A stretch of DNA of 64,000 nucleotides from Pyricularia pennisetigena (GCF_004337985.1 NC_043741.1:6719937-6783936); one strand, 5' to 3'; positions 37,295 to 49,027 are shown, counted from the stretch's first letter. Notes: generated by a model from the letters alone, not told the origin. Program-made: numbers and translations.

Positions 37295-39370
37295 GATGAG
37301 GAAGGGATGTGAATGGGTTGTTTTGTGAATACAAGAAGAAGAAACGAAGAAATGTCGGGGAAACCCCCGATTTGAGGTTTCCAAAAATCTACCCGCCGTC
37401 TAAAGATTTATTTGCAACAATGCAAGGTGCCAGCCTTAACCGTGTAGTGCGAAGCGAGTGACTGACCGCGAGTATAATCATTACTTTGTACCAGAAAAGG
37501 TATGAGATACTTGAACAACCGAGAGGGATGATCACTAATTATAAGGCAAAACCGAGCCGCCATCGATATAAAAATAACAAGAGCTTGCAGAAATGCCCGA
37601 TGAAGACATATCCGTTTCGCTGGCCAATGGGAGGGAGCCCAAAAAACAAAAAAAATAAAAATAAAAATAAAAAAAACAGCATGGGTTTCTTTTTTTGCTG
37701 GTAGCTTGCCCAAGTTCCTCGGCTCATTGACGTCAAAAAAGCCCACATCGCGGGAGAAAAGTAATGATAGAATGCCGAGCCAAGCATACAGAGAGTTATA
37801 TTGGGCTTGTAGGCTGTGTGCAGCTAAGCCGGAGACCGCCGTGGATCCGCACCAAGACTCCATCCAGGGTCTACCGGTTGGTGCCTGGGTTCCTGGATGT
37901 CTTGTAGGGCTGACATGAGCCTAGGTCATTGGTCAGGTCCCGATGACCTCTCGGCAAGCATCCACACGGGATACTTGGTGCAATTGCATTCGCAAGCCGA
38001 GAAGCAGAAAGATGGGGGGGAGGTGGGTTCCTCTCACTGTCTCCATGCATCAAGCAGTCATGCCTTACATACATCTGCCAGCTCAACATTTCCAAAGGAG
38101 CACCGGATTTCGCGTAAAAATAAATAAAGAAATAAATAAAGAAGTAAATAAAAAAAAGGCACAGGTCATAGGTCGCTGGATTAGCACGGGGGCATCAGGC
38201 CCCAAACTTACAGAACAGAATAGCAGTGTCTGACCGATAAGTAGGCTGTGTCAATAGCATCATTACAAAAATATGGCACGTTACTCCCGGGCGCTTTTGC
38301 TGGCTTGGGTCTGTCTACCATACCTACTACTCGGATTTCTTTTTTTCTTTTTTTTCTCGTCGTCAGATAGCCGATGTGGAGTACCCTTGTGATTGAATTG
38401 ACCAGCAACGTCAACCTCTCATGTTTTTCGGATAGGGCTGCCTCCCGAATGATGACCGATGATGATGATGCAGGCTCCAACCTCCATGGCTTGTTATTGA
38501 TGGTGGCTGAGTTCGCGACACTATGCTGCTTTGGAATACAGTCGGTGAGGAAAAGTCGATTCAATTAGCAACGATGTAACGGCCCTCGTGGCTTGTGCGG
38601 TGTGGCCGTTCGCGTATGCCAATCACGTCGTCGCGGGTATGCAGGCCGCATAGGCGAACGCATCTGGTTGGTAGAAGCGTGCTGACAACCGGGCCCCGTT
38701 CAGCTCTTATCACCCTTGTGTTATCATCGACCAAGAGCTCCACCGCCATTTTCTCCCTGTTGGAAACCTCAATTTTGTTGTAGGTGTCGCTGGTTAAATC
38801 GGCCCGTATGCGTCTTGGCCAACGATGCCAGAGGGCATACGGCATACTGCAATGCCAGTCCGTCCTGAAGGCAAGTTTAGCTGTCTTGCGGTGTCTTTTC
38901 ACGGGCGCTGAATTGTATTCTCCGAAGATTGAAGCTGTTCCCTCCGATGCAATCAATGCCAATCCCTAATTCCTGTCCATCAAGTTGTCAACAGTTCGCT
39001 AGTTCAATGACAAGGAATTATCACCAGTGAGTAAGCACGGTCAATATCTCACATCTCGAGACATGATACCTGAGTTGGTTAGCTTTGCTCCAAGGCCCCC
39101 AACGTCGGTGCTTATTTCCAATGTCGAGACGGATGAGCGGCAGTCCGCAATACGAGCCCATGTTGCCTCGTAGGCACCAAACATCAGGTAGGGGCAGGGT
39201 AGATGTTGGTTTCCATATGCAAACATGACGCTTCCGAATACAATACGTAGGTAAATGAATCACATGGGTTAAAGCACGCGTTTAGACACCCGCCAACAAG
39301 CCAACCATGCGTCGCAAGACAAAATAAACCAAACCAAACCAAACCAAAACAACCGAAAATTGAAATGAAT
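37295..39370. other. 2.1-kb intergenic region
   Basis: Upstream of the zinc-finger gene and downstream of MPP10. Minus-strand frames at 38561-38962 (no ATG start) and 39041-39226 (ATG start, 61 codons) have somewhat protein-like composition but match nothing I know, and joining them by plausible splice sites leads to early stops. An AACCA-repeat tract near 39326-39350 sits just downstream of the MPP10 stop. Confidence 0.4.
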
Positions 39371-41632
39371 TTACAACTTGAAGCTGCCACTCGAAACTGC
39401 CTTCGAGGCCTTTGGCTTATTTCCGTCGACATCCATGATCTCGCCTTGTCTGTTGATGACCATGACGCCGCCCTTCCGCAGGTCTGACATTGTCTGCTTG
39501 CGCTCCTGCGCCTTCTTTCCGATAGGCTTCTTGCCATCGGAACCAGCCCCGGATTTCCGTATCCTCTCCTTTTCTCTCCGACGGCGCCTGAGTTTCTCCT
39601 CTCGGCTCATTTCCTGGCGGGCCACAGGGAGACCGCTCTTTGATACGACCTCGCCCGTCTCTGCCGTTTCTTTGCCTGCCTTGTAAACCTCCTGGGGAGC
39701 CATCATGCTGGCCCCTCCGTTGACGCCCTGTGCGGTTGTGGGCTGTGCGTCCTCCATGGCCACCGTCGCGACATCTGATACGACAGTGAGCGACGGCGCT
39801 GCAGGCTTCGGCTTGTAGTGCCAGCTGCTGAGCGCATCCAGCTTTGCACTGACTTCCCTCCACATCTGCTCGATCTCCTTCTCCTCTTTGCGAAGCTTCT
39901 CGTCTGACTGGCTAACATACGTGTCTGGGTTGGCATTCTTGACATACTCCTCCTCGTAGATCTCTGCCAGACCCTGCTTCGCCTTGGTGTCATCGACCTC
40001 GACGAGTCCCCTGCGAGTGTTGGCAGGAAGATCAGAGCCTGGTAAGCGTCGTATTACCTCGTCGAATTCTTGGGCGATAATGCGACGCTTGATCATCTCC
40101 TCAATGCTCTCGCTAACCTCCTCCGTGATGACGGGGACAGGTTTGCCAACATGCTCAAACTCAAGATCCTCTTCCAGCAATGAATTGACCGGCCGCTCGG
40201 GAGCTGCTGCTTCACCGGCCAGGGTCCATTCCTTGGGCTTGACCAGGGCAGCTTCCAGCTTCCGAATCTCCTCTGTGATTTTTGCTTGACGCCTTTCGTG
40301 GGCCGACTTGCGGGCCTTGGGATCGCCAGCCTCCACTTCGGATAACTCGTCTTCTGAGCCAGACGCCTCGGACATGTCATCAAAGAGATCTCGCTTCACG
40401 CCCTCCATGGCGGCCTCCACGTCGTACTCTCTCGGCTGTTTTGGCCTGTAGTCCTTGTTGCGTCGGTTATCTCCCTTCTTTGCCTTCTTTGCCGGTGGCG
40501 CAAAGAAGTCTTTGTAGAAGATGTCGTCCGCAGTCAACTCATTATCGTTGCCAGTGTTGACATTCTCACCAAACTCATCGTCACTTGCTCCCTCAGGAGC
40601 ATCCAGATCCATGTCGCCGAAAGTTGGGCCATGTTCATCGTCGTCATCGTCGTCGTTATCCAAATCCGATTGGGGCTCTTCCTGTCGAAGGCTTTTCCTT
40701 GACTTGGAAGATGGCTTCGTTTTGGCATCTTTGGACTTTGACGGTTGCGACATAGGGTCCGCGTGCCAGTCAACATCCTCCTCGTCGCTAACAACATCGG
40801 TATTTGGGTCTGCCCTAGCATCTTGGTCTTCGAACCATTGGGTTTGCTTGTTGAAATTTTCGAGAGAAAAGAACCCGTCGTTGAGGCCATGAGGGTCATC
40901 GACGTACTCTTCTTCGGGACCGTCTTCCTCATAGTCGTCCTCCTCCTCGTAGTTGTCCTCATCGCCCATATCTTCCATTTCCCCATCCGTAACATCTTGT
41001 TCAGAATCCGAGCCCTTGGTAACATCTAACTCGGACTCATCCTCGGACGCTCCGGACACTTCATCATCGTCACTGCCAGAGGCAGAGCCGAATGCGTCCG
41101 ATTCTTCTTCCGAGTCGTCTGAACCAACCTCGAAACCATCCTCGCCGAATTCCATGAGTTTCGCGGCAGAAGCCTTCTCTTTGGAAACATCCTCAACCTC
41201 GCCACTCTCCTCGAGCTCCTGCAACGCGGCCTGCGACTCGGACAATGCCGACGAGATGATCCTCTTGGCCTGCTGCCAGACCTGGCTCGTCTCAAAACCG
41301 TCAATATGCAGCTTGCGAATCTTAAGCACTTCGGAGCGGTCCAACTCGGCGCGCTTCCGTTTCCTGTTGGCATCGCGCAGGCGCTGGTGCTGCTCGTCGC
41401 AGACCTGACCAGCAAAGGCGTCCAACGTCTTCTTGACCAGCTCCAGGGAGTGCTTGGGGGTCGACGGATCAGGTCGAAGGAACTTGTGTCGGTTGGCGAC
41501 CTCGAGGGCAGCGAGGAAGCCCTGCCTCGCGGCGTGCTCGGATGATGTCGACGCCGACGCCATTTCGGGGGCGTAGGTTAAGGTGTGCGAGGTCGATGTC
41601 ATTGAGGAGCTGGTACTACCAGCCCCTGCCAT
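39371..41632 (-). CDS. U3 snoRNP protein MPP10, small-subunit processome
   Basis: Single-exon frame of 753 residues with an ATG in good context. MPP10 is part of the U3 snoRNP subcomplex with Imp3 and Imp4 and is needed for early cleavages of pre-18S rRNA in the nucleolus. The family marks are visible in order: an N-terminal LVKKTLDAFAGQVCDEQHQR region, long acidic stretches (about 150-240 and 310-360), DDPHGLNDGFFSLENFNKQT, the DIFYKDFFAPPAKKAKKG segment, GEAAAPERPVNSLLEEDLEF with VPVITEEVSESIEEMIKRRI, and the basic C-terminal part SREEKLRRRRREKERIRKSG. Length is close to that of other fungal members (yeast has 593; filamentous fungi are longer owing to acidic insertions). No introns are needed. 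Frames on other strands across this region are shadows. Confidence 0.95.
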   Translation of the reverse strand: MAGAGSTSSSMTSTSHTLTYAPEMASASTSSEHAARQGFLAALEVANRHKFLRPDPSTPKHSLELVKKTLDAFAGQVCDEQHQRLRDANRKRKRAELDRSEVLKIRKLHIDGFETSQVWQQAKRIISSALSESQAALQELEESGEVEDVSKEKASAAKLMEFGEDGFEVGSDDSEEESDAFGSASGSDDDEVSGASEDESELDVTKGSDSEQDVTDGEMEDMGDEDNYEEEDDYEEDGPEEEYVDDPHGLNDGFFSLENFNKQTQWFEDQDARADPNTDVVSDEEDVDWHADPMSQPSKSKDAKTKPSSKSRKSLRQEEPQSDLDNDDDDDDEHGPTFGDMDLDAPEGASDDEFGENVNTGNDNELTADDIFYKDFFAPPAKKAKKGDNRRNKDYRPKQPREYDVEAAMEGVKRDLFDDMSEASGSEDELSEVEAGDPKARKSAHERRQAKITEEIRKLEAALVKPKEWTLAGEAAAPERPVNSLLEEDLEFEHVGKPVPVITEEVSESIEEMIKRRIIAQEFDEVIRRLPGSDLPANTRRGLVEVDDTKAKQGLAEIYEEEYVKNANPDTYVSQSDEKLRKEEKEIEQMWREVSAKLDALSSWHYKPKPAAPSLTVVSDVATVAMEDAQPTTAQGVNGGASMMAPQEVYKAGKETAETGEVVSKSGLPVARQEMSREEKLRRRRREKERIRKSGAGSDGKKPIGKKAQERKQTMSDLRKGGVMVINRQGEIMDVDGNKPKASKAVSSGSFKL

Positions 41633-44600
41633 GATAATCAGTCTGGCTGACGTGGAAGAGGGCTCTGTGTCGTTTTAGCTCTGTTTAGAAAGATGTTTGA
41701 CTAATGGCAGCGTGTTTCGCGGGCACAACAGCAAGTTCGCGGCCTTTGCCCATGGGAAAAAAAGTTCAAGGGCCTCAAGCTACCCCACTCAAATTTTTTT
41801 AGCTAGTCTAAGTCCACTCTCCCGTAGCACCTTTATCGATAAGATCTTTTTCTTATCGCGATTTCGGATAGCACTGCAAATGATCTTTTAAGCAGGTGCG
41901 ATTGAAGTTCTCACGATCACGAATCACACAACAATCGTTAAATGGCTGATTATCATACTTCATAGTCCCCCCTTGGGCATGACTTATATGAATAAGGTCC
42001 CACCGCATTTTCTGGTCTCGCTCGGTAACCTTCAGGTCAAAAATTGGCATGAGTCTAGAAACCTTGATGTGTCTCGACGACCACCCAAGGTTTCACTGGC
42101 TTTTTTATTGGCTTCCCCTCTATTCGCAGTAAATTGGAACATGATGTCCGCAGCGGCTCGAGCGGGTAAATCGGGGACGGCACAGCAGAGCATACAGTCC
42201 CCTGCAAGCATGGACTTCAATTGCCGTCAAAGAGTAATGAAGGCATCATTCTGCATACTGCATGACGGTTTGTCGCGGGGTATTTTTGCCAATCAGCAAA
42301 CATGTGAGACGATCAATCAATCCATACAACACCCAGGCGAGCCAAGTTATCTGGGAATTTCCCGATGCAGTTTTTTTCTCTTTTTTTTTTCTTTTTGTTC
42401 CTGTGCCCCCGCTCATGACCATGCATGACCTTTGACGACAACGATGCAAGGGCTGGAAGGGATAGACATGAGCTTGCGTTGAAATTCCGGCTGCAACCGA
42501 GAAGACCACTGAACAACACGGTAGATGAAAAATTAGTAGATCTAGACTTGAGTTCTAGACCAGCTGCACCTACAAGCGCCACTTTGACAAGTACCAGACC
42601 TAGGAATCGAACCTCCGAAAAAGTCTAGTTCCAGCCCTAGTTCTAGTCTAGTAGCTCTTCTTTACGGCGTATTTTATTCCCGCAACAAGTGGGCCTTGGT
42701 CAACATGGCTTCTTGGGCCAGGTGTTTGTGGAAATCGATGCGCGCGTGTCGCTGTACGTAGGGTGAGGTTGCGAACCTCGGCGGGGGTCGCACGACGATA
42801 GTCGTAGATAACCTCAAGAGTACATCGAGTAACATACAGTGCGGTACAGTGTGTTGATTTGCTACATTGAACTTTCAGAGTTGCTTTTTTAATTCGGAAA
42901 AAGACGAAGAAAACAAAGTCCGGATGGCCAATTCAGGACATTGGTCACGCGAGAGACACTGCCACATTTACAAGGATCTTATGAAACCTGGATAAGTCCG
43001 GGAAGGGATGCCAAATTGCATAGACGACAGGTGTACCAGGGCGCCTAACTTACTCGGGGAAACTTTATATTGATTTCTGGGAGCGCCAACATGCATGTAT
43101 CCCCTCAATCCGAAAATGTTCTTTACTACGAACCCAACCAGCATTCGACGGAAAAGCGCAAGAAAATGAACGTAGGCCAGAGGATGAAAAACATTACAGT
43201 TTACAGGGAGTAGGCATTTTTTGTCCTATGATGCATATTCAACAATTGGTGTTGACAACTACAAAATAGTAAAAAGTTTTTATTATTTGGTATCTCCTGG
43301 AAGGGACATCCACGGGCTGCCCTTGATATTTTCCATTGGTCAATCGTTTCGGCTTGCGTATCCACAGAACCTGGCGACTTGATGTGGGCATCGTGGGCAA
43401 TGCGGGCGTGGTGGGGATTATGATGGGTATCGCTGCAAGCAGGTGGGAATCTTTTGGACGCCGGGGAGAATCTCTTCCACTATCCGTTAGGTGTTATTCG
43501 CGGTCGCCCGTCTAGACTCTGTATTTACGCGGAGATGGCAACGAAATTAGGATTAGTGAGAGGCGTGGGGACGTTTTTTTTTTTACTCTCGTCTTTGATC
43601 AACCGAAAGTCCGAAAGTCCAAAGCCCCATCTGATATCGATCAAAATTACCAAGCAGACAAACTATTCTACCTCCGTGTTCTAACATACAGCGTGGATTG
43701 GCCAGTCATTGTCGAATCCGGTGGAGTGAAAATCAGCATCGTGCATGCCCGCCATGCATCCAAGATGTTGGGTACCAACCACCACCACAAGCGAGTGGCT
43801 AAAAGGAACCTCCCTGCAAGCAAGAGATGGTGACGAATAGCAGAGATTTTGAAGAAAAGAAACGAATAAAACTTGTGGAGATTGACGACATGAAAGCTCT
43901 TTGAATGAATATTTTACGGGAAAAGCGCCGTCATCATCTTGAAATAAACGAAAATAGACATGATGAGACGTCGAATCAAAGAGCAAACTAGGAAGAGGCC
44001 AAGGCGTGGAGGCTGAGATGGGCTGAGAATAGCATGTTTGTGATCAAAGCACTAAGTGAGGTAGGTACTCTAGCAAATCTAGGTGCGGCGTAACAATTAA
44101 TGGGCCCCCGGGGTCCTTACTTGAGTAGCGCATGGCACGCATCAATGCACCACTGTTGCATTCCGCTGTCAGGGATGTTGATAAGGAAGCGCCCACATGG
44201 AAGCGCGGCGCTTTTCCAGTTGAACCCAAATGTCGAGAAGGTTCATGATCCTCGGTGGAGCTGGTTAAAAGGCAGACAGACACCCTCATTATATCAAGTT
44301 GAGCTTGGCACAATCGGGCCTGCTTCGGGTTTGTGTCTAGGTACAACAAAATCGAACCTTGGTCGGATTCCCGCACCTCGAAAGTCCGTAGGTTGATGTG
44401 TGTCTTTGTCCTTGGACCGACAGGAGGTCTCAAGACAGACTGCTTTCCTTTCTCAAAGACATTGGACCATCTTCTTGTCCCCCTCCACTTGAACTCGTGG
44501 TCGATGCGTTGCCATGATTCAATTCTGCAAGTGATTAGCAGACCCCAGCGCCAAGTCATACAATACTACACGGTGCTACAAAGCAACCAAAGAAATCCAG

Positions 44601-44881
44601 GGCAGCAAGGTGCAAAGTGAATCATTCATGTTTTGCGCTTCTTGGTTTCACAAACAACAAGAGACAGGCGCGAAGCTAAACTTTTCCTACGCCTTATCGG
44701 ATCTCCCTACCTCGGGATAGACCGCCAATCTATATCTTTCCGACTGATTCTCCTCTAACTTATCTACTCACCTACCACTCGAATACTAAAAAGGTGATTA
44801 GCTACCCGCCTATCGCGATCAAACTGGCTTTCCCCTTGTCTGGTGTCCTAGTCTTTTTTTACTTTTTTTTTTTTTTTTTTT
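41633..44881. other. 3.2-kb intergenic region before the assembly gap
   Basis: MPP10 promoter followed by DNA without a recognised gene. The longest ATG frame is on the minus strand at 44044-44559 (171 codons); its product is Arg/Ser/Leu-rich, with no motif, and I treat it as chance. From 44680 to 44860 the sequence is C/T-rich, as in fungal promoters and leaders, and may belong to the SPX gene whose start is in the gap. The region ends in 19 T that run into the Ns. Confidence 0.45.
44863..44881. repeat. Poly(T) tract bordering the assembly gap
   Basis: At least 19 T directly before the first N. Confidence 0.9.
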
Positions 44882-45659
44882 NNNNNNNNNNNNNNNNNNN
44901 NNNNNNNNNNNNNNNNNNNNNNNNNNNNNNNNNNNNNNNNNNNNNNNNNNNNNNNNNNNNNNNNNNNNNNNNNNNNNNNNNNNNNNNNNNNNNNNNNNNN
45001 NNNNNNNNNNNNNNNNNNNNNNNNNNNNNNNNNNNNNNNNNNNNNNNNNNNNNNNNNNNNNNNNNNNNNNNNNNNNNNNNNNNNNNNNNNNNNNNNNNNN
45101 NNNNNNNNNNNNNNNNNNNNNNNNNNNNNNNNNNNNNNNNNNNNNNNNNNNNNNNNNNNNNNNNNNNNNNNNNNNNNNNNNNNNNNNNNNNNNNNNNNNN
45201 NNNNNNNNNNNNNNNNNNNNNNNNNNNNNNNNNNNNNNNNNNNNNNNNNNNNNNNNNNNNNNNNNNNNNNNNNNNNNNNNNNNNNNNNNNNNNNNNNNNN
45301 NNNNNNNNNNNNNNNNNNNNNNNNNNNNNNNNNNNNNNNNNNNNNNNNNNNNNNNNNNNNNNNNNNNNNNNNNNNNNNNNNNNNNNNNNNNNNNNNNNNN
45401 NNNNNNNNNNNNNNNNNNNNNNNNNNNNNNNNNNNNNNNNNNNNNNNNNNNNNNNNNNNNNNNNNNNNNNNNNNNNNNNNNNNNNNNNNNNNNNNNNNNN
45501 NNNNNNNNNNNNNNNNNNNNNNNNNNNNNNNNNNNNNNNNNNNNNNNNNNNNNNNNNNNNNNNNNNNNNNNNNNNNNNNNNNNNNNNNNNNNNNNNNNNN
45601 NNNNNNNNNNNNNNNNNNNNNNNNNNNNNNNNNNNNNNNNNNNNNNNNNNNNNNNNNNN
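44882..45659. other. Assembly gap of 778 N
   Basis: Unresolved bases between a T-run on the left and, after G and T, a run of 28 A on the right. The start codon and first exon or exons of the SPX-domain gene most likely lie in or beside it. Confidence 0.98.

Positions 45660-45661
<2 letters not shown>

Positions 45662-45689
<28 letters not shown>
45662..45689. repeat. Poly(A) tract after the assembly gap
   Basis: 28 A two bases after the last N; with the T-run on the left side it forms an inverted homopolymer pair around the gap. Confidence 0.92.
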
Positions 45690-45693
<4 letters not shown>

Positions 45694-45804
45694 CCGCAGA
45701 CTGGCTGGCGCATGTGATTGGGGATTATTTTGGTTGTTACTGGTAGCTGTTTGCTGATTCACTTGGCTGACCGGCTCGTCGCGCTTGCACATGTCTGTCT
45801 ACAG

Positions 45805-47267
45805 AGCACCTCTCCGATTGCATACACAACACTCTGCGAAGATGCGCGCAAAAGCAGATGTCACCCAGGCGACAGCGGAGGCTTGCAAGATACGCACAGC
45901 AGGTCGCCCAGTGTGGTGAGGAGATCCATGACCTGGAACGATTCGTCAACGCCCAGGTTGTCGCCTTTCGGAAGATTCTCAAGAAGTACAAGGTAAGTTC
46001 GGTTGGTTGTTTTACCATCATTTCTTCACATGCGGTGCCAGGAAAAGAGGTCGCGCGTTCGAGAGAAGACACACAATGGGAGATGCGACGACCCGGCTTG
46101 TCCGGTATAATATTGGTAGCTGGCGTTGGATTAGGGTCGCTTGTCCAGCCCCTCTGTGGCGTGTCTGCGAAACCGGCGCTGGCATTAGCGAGTAACTTTC
46201 TCTCTTGTCGTGAACCTAATCTTTGCGTCTGTATCTAGAAATGGACTGGTTCGCAAACCCTAGGTCCCCGATTCAGGGAATCCATTCTTTCGGACCCAAA
46301 AAGCTTCACAAACCGCGATTTCCATCAGTTACAGGTTCACTACGATGACCTCTCTTCCGAACTATCAGCCGTCATAGCTCAGAACCCTTTGCCCGATTCT
46401 CCGCCATCGATCGATGAGGCGCCAACTCCGGCCAGGCGACGCAGTGTCCAGTTCCAAGAACAATATGTGGACCAGGACCGACAAGAGCAGCAAGAGCCTG
46501 CAGCCAGCTATTGGAACGAGTACGACAACGGCAGCGAGGCTGGAGAGGACGAAGGATACACAATATACGTGGACCCGGACGAGGAAACATACCTTCACTT
46601 TCCAGGTCTCTCAAGCTTATTGCACGTTCTCAAAATGCCTGTAGAAAAGGCAAAGTCGATGTTGAGCCTCAAGGTCGTCGACGGCGAGCGACAGCCCCTT
46701 CTTCCGAACCACATCGGAAATGTGGCCGCTCTCCACCCAAACGGCTGCCACACAGACCAAATGTCATACGGCACTCACGGGCGCCCCGAAACGGCCAACG
46801 AGCGCGACGTCTTCCCTGTGAACAGCCACACCATGTCGGACGGATACAGCGCTGAGGACGAGCAGAATCTGGACCAAGCCAGCGACGACGAGTTCCCTAG
46901 AGGCTACGAGGCTCGGTTCGCCGCGCTGCCGTCGATCAACGAGCAGCGCATCGCTAGGTACCGGGAACGCGTCCTCTTTTGGGGTTCCGTGGGGGCTAAT
47001 GTCGCCGCCTTCGTCCTCCTCGGGGTCGCCAGCCTCCTCATTATGACAGGGAAGCATCGGCTCAGGGCTGAGGTCGATGCGGGTGTCGTCGTCGGCGTCA
47101 TGGCCAGTCTGGCGGCCGCGTGTGCAGCGCTGGGAATGACGCTTGCGAGGAACCAGGAAACCATCAGCTGGATTAACTGTCTGGCCGTTTATCTCACATT
47201 TACCGTCATTTGCGTCCTGAACGGGATGCTACTCGTCCTGGTTATGGGCAACACAGGGATGGCGTAG
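45805..47267 (+). CDS. SPX-domain membrane protein, 5' end missing in the gap
   Basis: Two exons are visible: 45805-45992 (entered at phase 1 after CTACAG) and 46239-47267, joined at phase 0 over a 246-bp intron (GTAAGT donor, TATCTAG acceptor). They give about 405 residues of the C-terminal part. The first block (RFVNAQVVAFRKILKKYK, then KWTGSQTLGPRFRESIL and NRDFHQLQVHYDDL) is the end of an SPX domain; its Lys-rich helix, KILKKYKKW, is the part that binds inositol pyrophosphates in characterised SPX proteins. An acidic linker of about 240 residues follows, then three membrane spans (FWGSVGANVAAFVLLGVASL, AGVVVGVMASLAAACAALGM, INCLAVYLTFTVICVLNGML). The MKFG-type SPX start is absent because of the gap. 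The SPX plus three-span layout recalls VTC subunits, but no polyphosphate polymerase tunnel domain is seen. Role in phosphate sensing is inferred. Confidence 0.82.
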
Positions 47268-47600
47268 ACGAATTCCTTATAGGAAGGGCGAGAAATGAAT
47301 CGAGTCGAGCGATAACGAAGCGCGAAACAATGGTCACTGGCGGCTTGCGATTATTTTACGATCTCACAGCGAAAGCCTTTGCCGAGCGTGACCGCCAGAT
47401 GACAGCTGGAGAACGACTATACTTGTCCGTGGGCTTCATGTCGCTGGTTTCGGGACGGAATGGAGACGAGCAAATGCCGCGGTCTTGTTATCTTTGTACC
47501 TTGGGGTTGAAGGTACAAGTAAAAGCCTAATGATTCAGGGGCTTGATTGTGTCACCCCAACGACAGAAATGGCTAAGATTGGTATTGTGAGGATGGCAGC

Positions 47601-47642
<42 letters not shown>

Positions 47643-48175
47643 TTTTTAAAGAAAAAAATACTTATACAGCCAAGTGACAATTACGTGTCACTATTAGCCG
47701 CAGCTAAATATATACCCTTTCTTTTCTTTTGTCATAATTGCATTAAGCGGACGGGTAATTGTTTCTACTCCAGTGTAACCTTGGATTTTGTTTTCATCGC
47801 ATTCATGAACGGCGACGATCTGCCCCTCCTGCCCTAAATGAGTTGACGGAAGGGTAAGTTTGTTATATGAATGGTGACCAGCCGGTTCCAGATTTACATT
47901 CAGCCGCCGATAAATGAAATCGGGGCCACTTTGTCAATCCATACCAGGGAAGGACTACGGCCGAACCTCATACTGGGCAATCAATATGAACGAAAATTCC
48001 GGTACTGGTAAATCGGCGGATGGTAACTAGCCGTTCGGGTTGGTATATGAACTGTTTCGAGAAGCTCCGTTTTGAGTATCTTTATGAACTTGACTCTTTT
48101 TCTTTTTTAGAGACTCTTTGACTTACTCCTCGGATACTACATCTCATGACCCTAGAGTCAGTCTAGTTTGTCGTC
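47268..48175. other. Intergenic region with a 39-base poly(T) tract
   Basis: 3' region of the SPX gene and promoter of the secreted-protein gene. Frames are short; nothing coding is supported. Confidence 0.5.
47603..47641. repeat. Poly(T) tract, 39 bases
   Basis: Uninterrupted run of 39 T about 340 bases after the SPX-protein stop codon. Confidence 0.93.
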
Positions 48176-48904
48176 ATGCGCTTTTCGGCACTCATTCTGT
48201 TTCCGGCGTCATTGTTAGGATTATCGCTGGCGAAACCGGAGCAGATTCGTGGAGTTGTGAGTTGACTCGTCAACCTACAACTTTTTGATTCGTAGCTATG
48301 GTACTTAACAAAACTTCCAGCGGGACCCCATCTACCATCTCTACCTGCAGGCTCATCCGACCAATGGTAAGATCCACGGGCATGCTACTTTTCTTCGGGT
48401 CTTGTGCGCTATTCATTTGCTGATTTCACTGCGTTTCGAAAAAAAAAAAAGAATCACTCGCCGTCCTGGGGCCAGAGGCCACGAGCGAGCGTTTCGACAT
48501 CTCGGGCACTATCAGGTCCGTCAATACGACCATGTACCTCAACGTGGGCCGCGAGAGCACCTCTTACAAGTCGCTCTCGTTCGGGACCACGGCCTCGACG
48601 GACTCTTGGGGCCTGGAGGGCGATACTATCATGACCAGACCCGGTAGTGCGTTAGGGAGAAGTAAGTTGGATTTTCTTTTGTCTTGTTTCTTTTCCTCCC
48701 CGTCATCTTCCCCTGACAGTCTCGCGGCGCTCTACTCGGCTCGAAAATAGGATTGCTGATTTCCATTCCCCTGCAGACTTGAATTTTGTCGTGTGTCGAC
48801 TCGAAGGCAGCTTCTGGCAGCTCTGGCTGCAGACGGGAAGCGACATGCCGAATGGCAACAGCTGCAGCAACTACCAGACTATCCATCTGCCATGTCTTTG
48901 CTGA
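48176..48904 (+). CDS. Small secreted protein, 154 residues
   Basis: Four exons: 48176-48256, 48321-48366, 48452-48661 and 48777-48904; phases 0, 1 and 1 close. The N-terminus MRFSALILFPASLLGLSLA is a clear signal peptide (Arg, hydrophobic core, small residues before the cut). The mature part has no recognised domain; it contains four cysteines, one in the VVCRLEG segment, one in NSCSNY and two in the final PCLC, and a possible N-glycosylation site (NTT). YLNVGRESTSYKSLSF, SFWQLWLQTG and the last segment suggest an all-beta fold. It ends 123 bases from the 3' end of the nitronate monooxygenase gene on the other strand. The third-exon acceptor follows about 12 A rather than a pyrimidine run. 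Size, secretion and cysteines fit the loose class of candidate effectors or cell-wall proteins, but nothing shows a function. Confidence 0.7.
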
Positions 48905-49027
48905 TATTTACGGCTTTCGTGGGAGATATCTGAGAGCAGGAAATAAAATACCTGCCAAGTACATATGACCGCTCACTGGGCGGCTTTATCGTAACATTCG
49001 ATATTTCCATTTGGGGAGCGCAAACGC

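Noticed and set aside
38561..39226. Possible two-exon gene on the minus strand
   Set aside because: Composition is slightly protein-like, but the larger frame has no ATG and plausible splice joins run into stops.
42590..42625. Minus-strand GGTTCGATTCC sequence near 42605
   Set aside because: Stem pairing fails on both sides and there is no A-box upstream, so no tRNA is called.
44044..44559. 171-codon minus-strand ATG frame
   Set aside because: No motif or domain, no conserved style, and a plus-strand frame of comparable length overlaps it.
44794..45792. Long frames through the N block
   Set aside because: They are artefacts of reading undefined bases as open codons.
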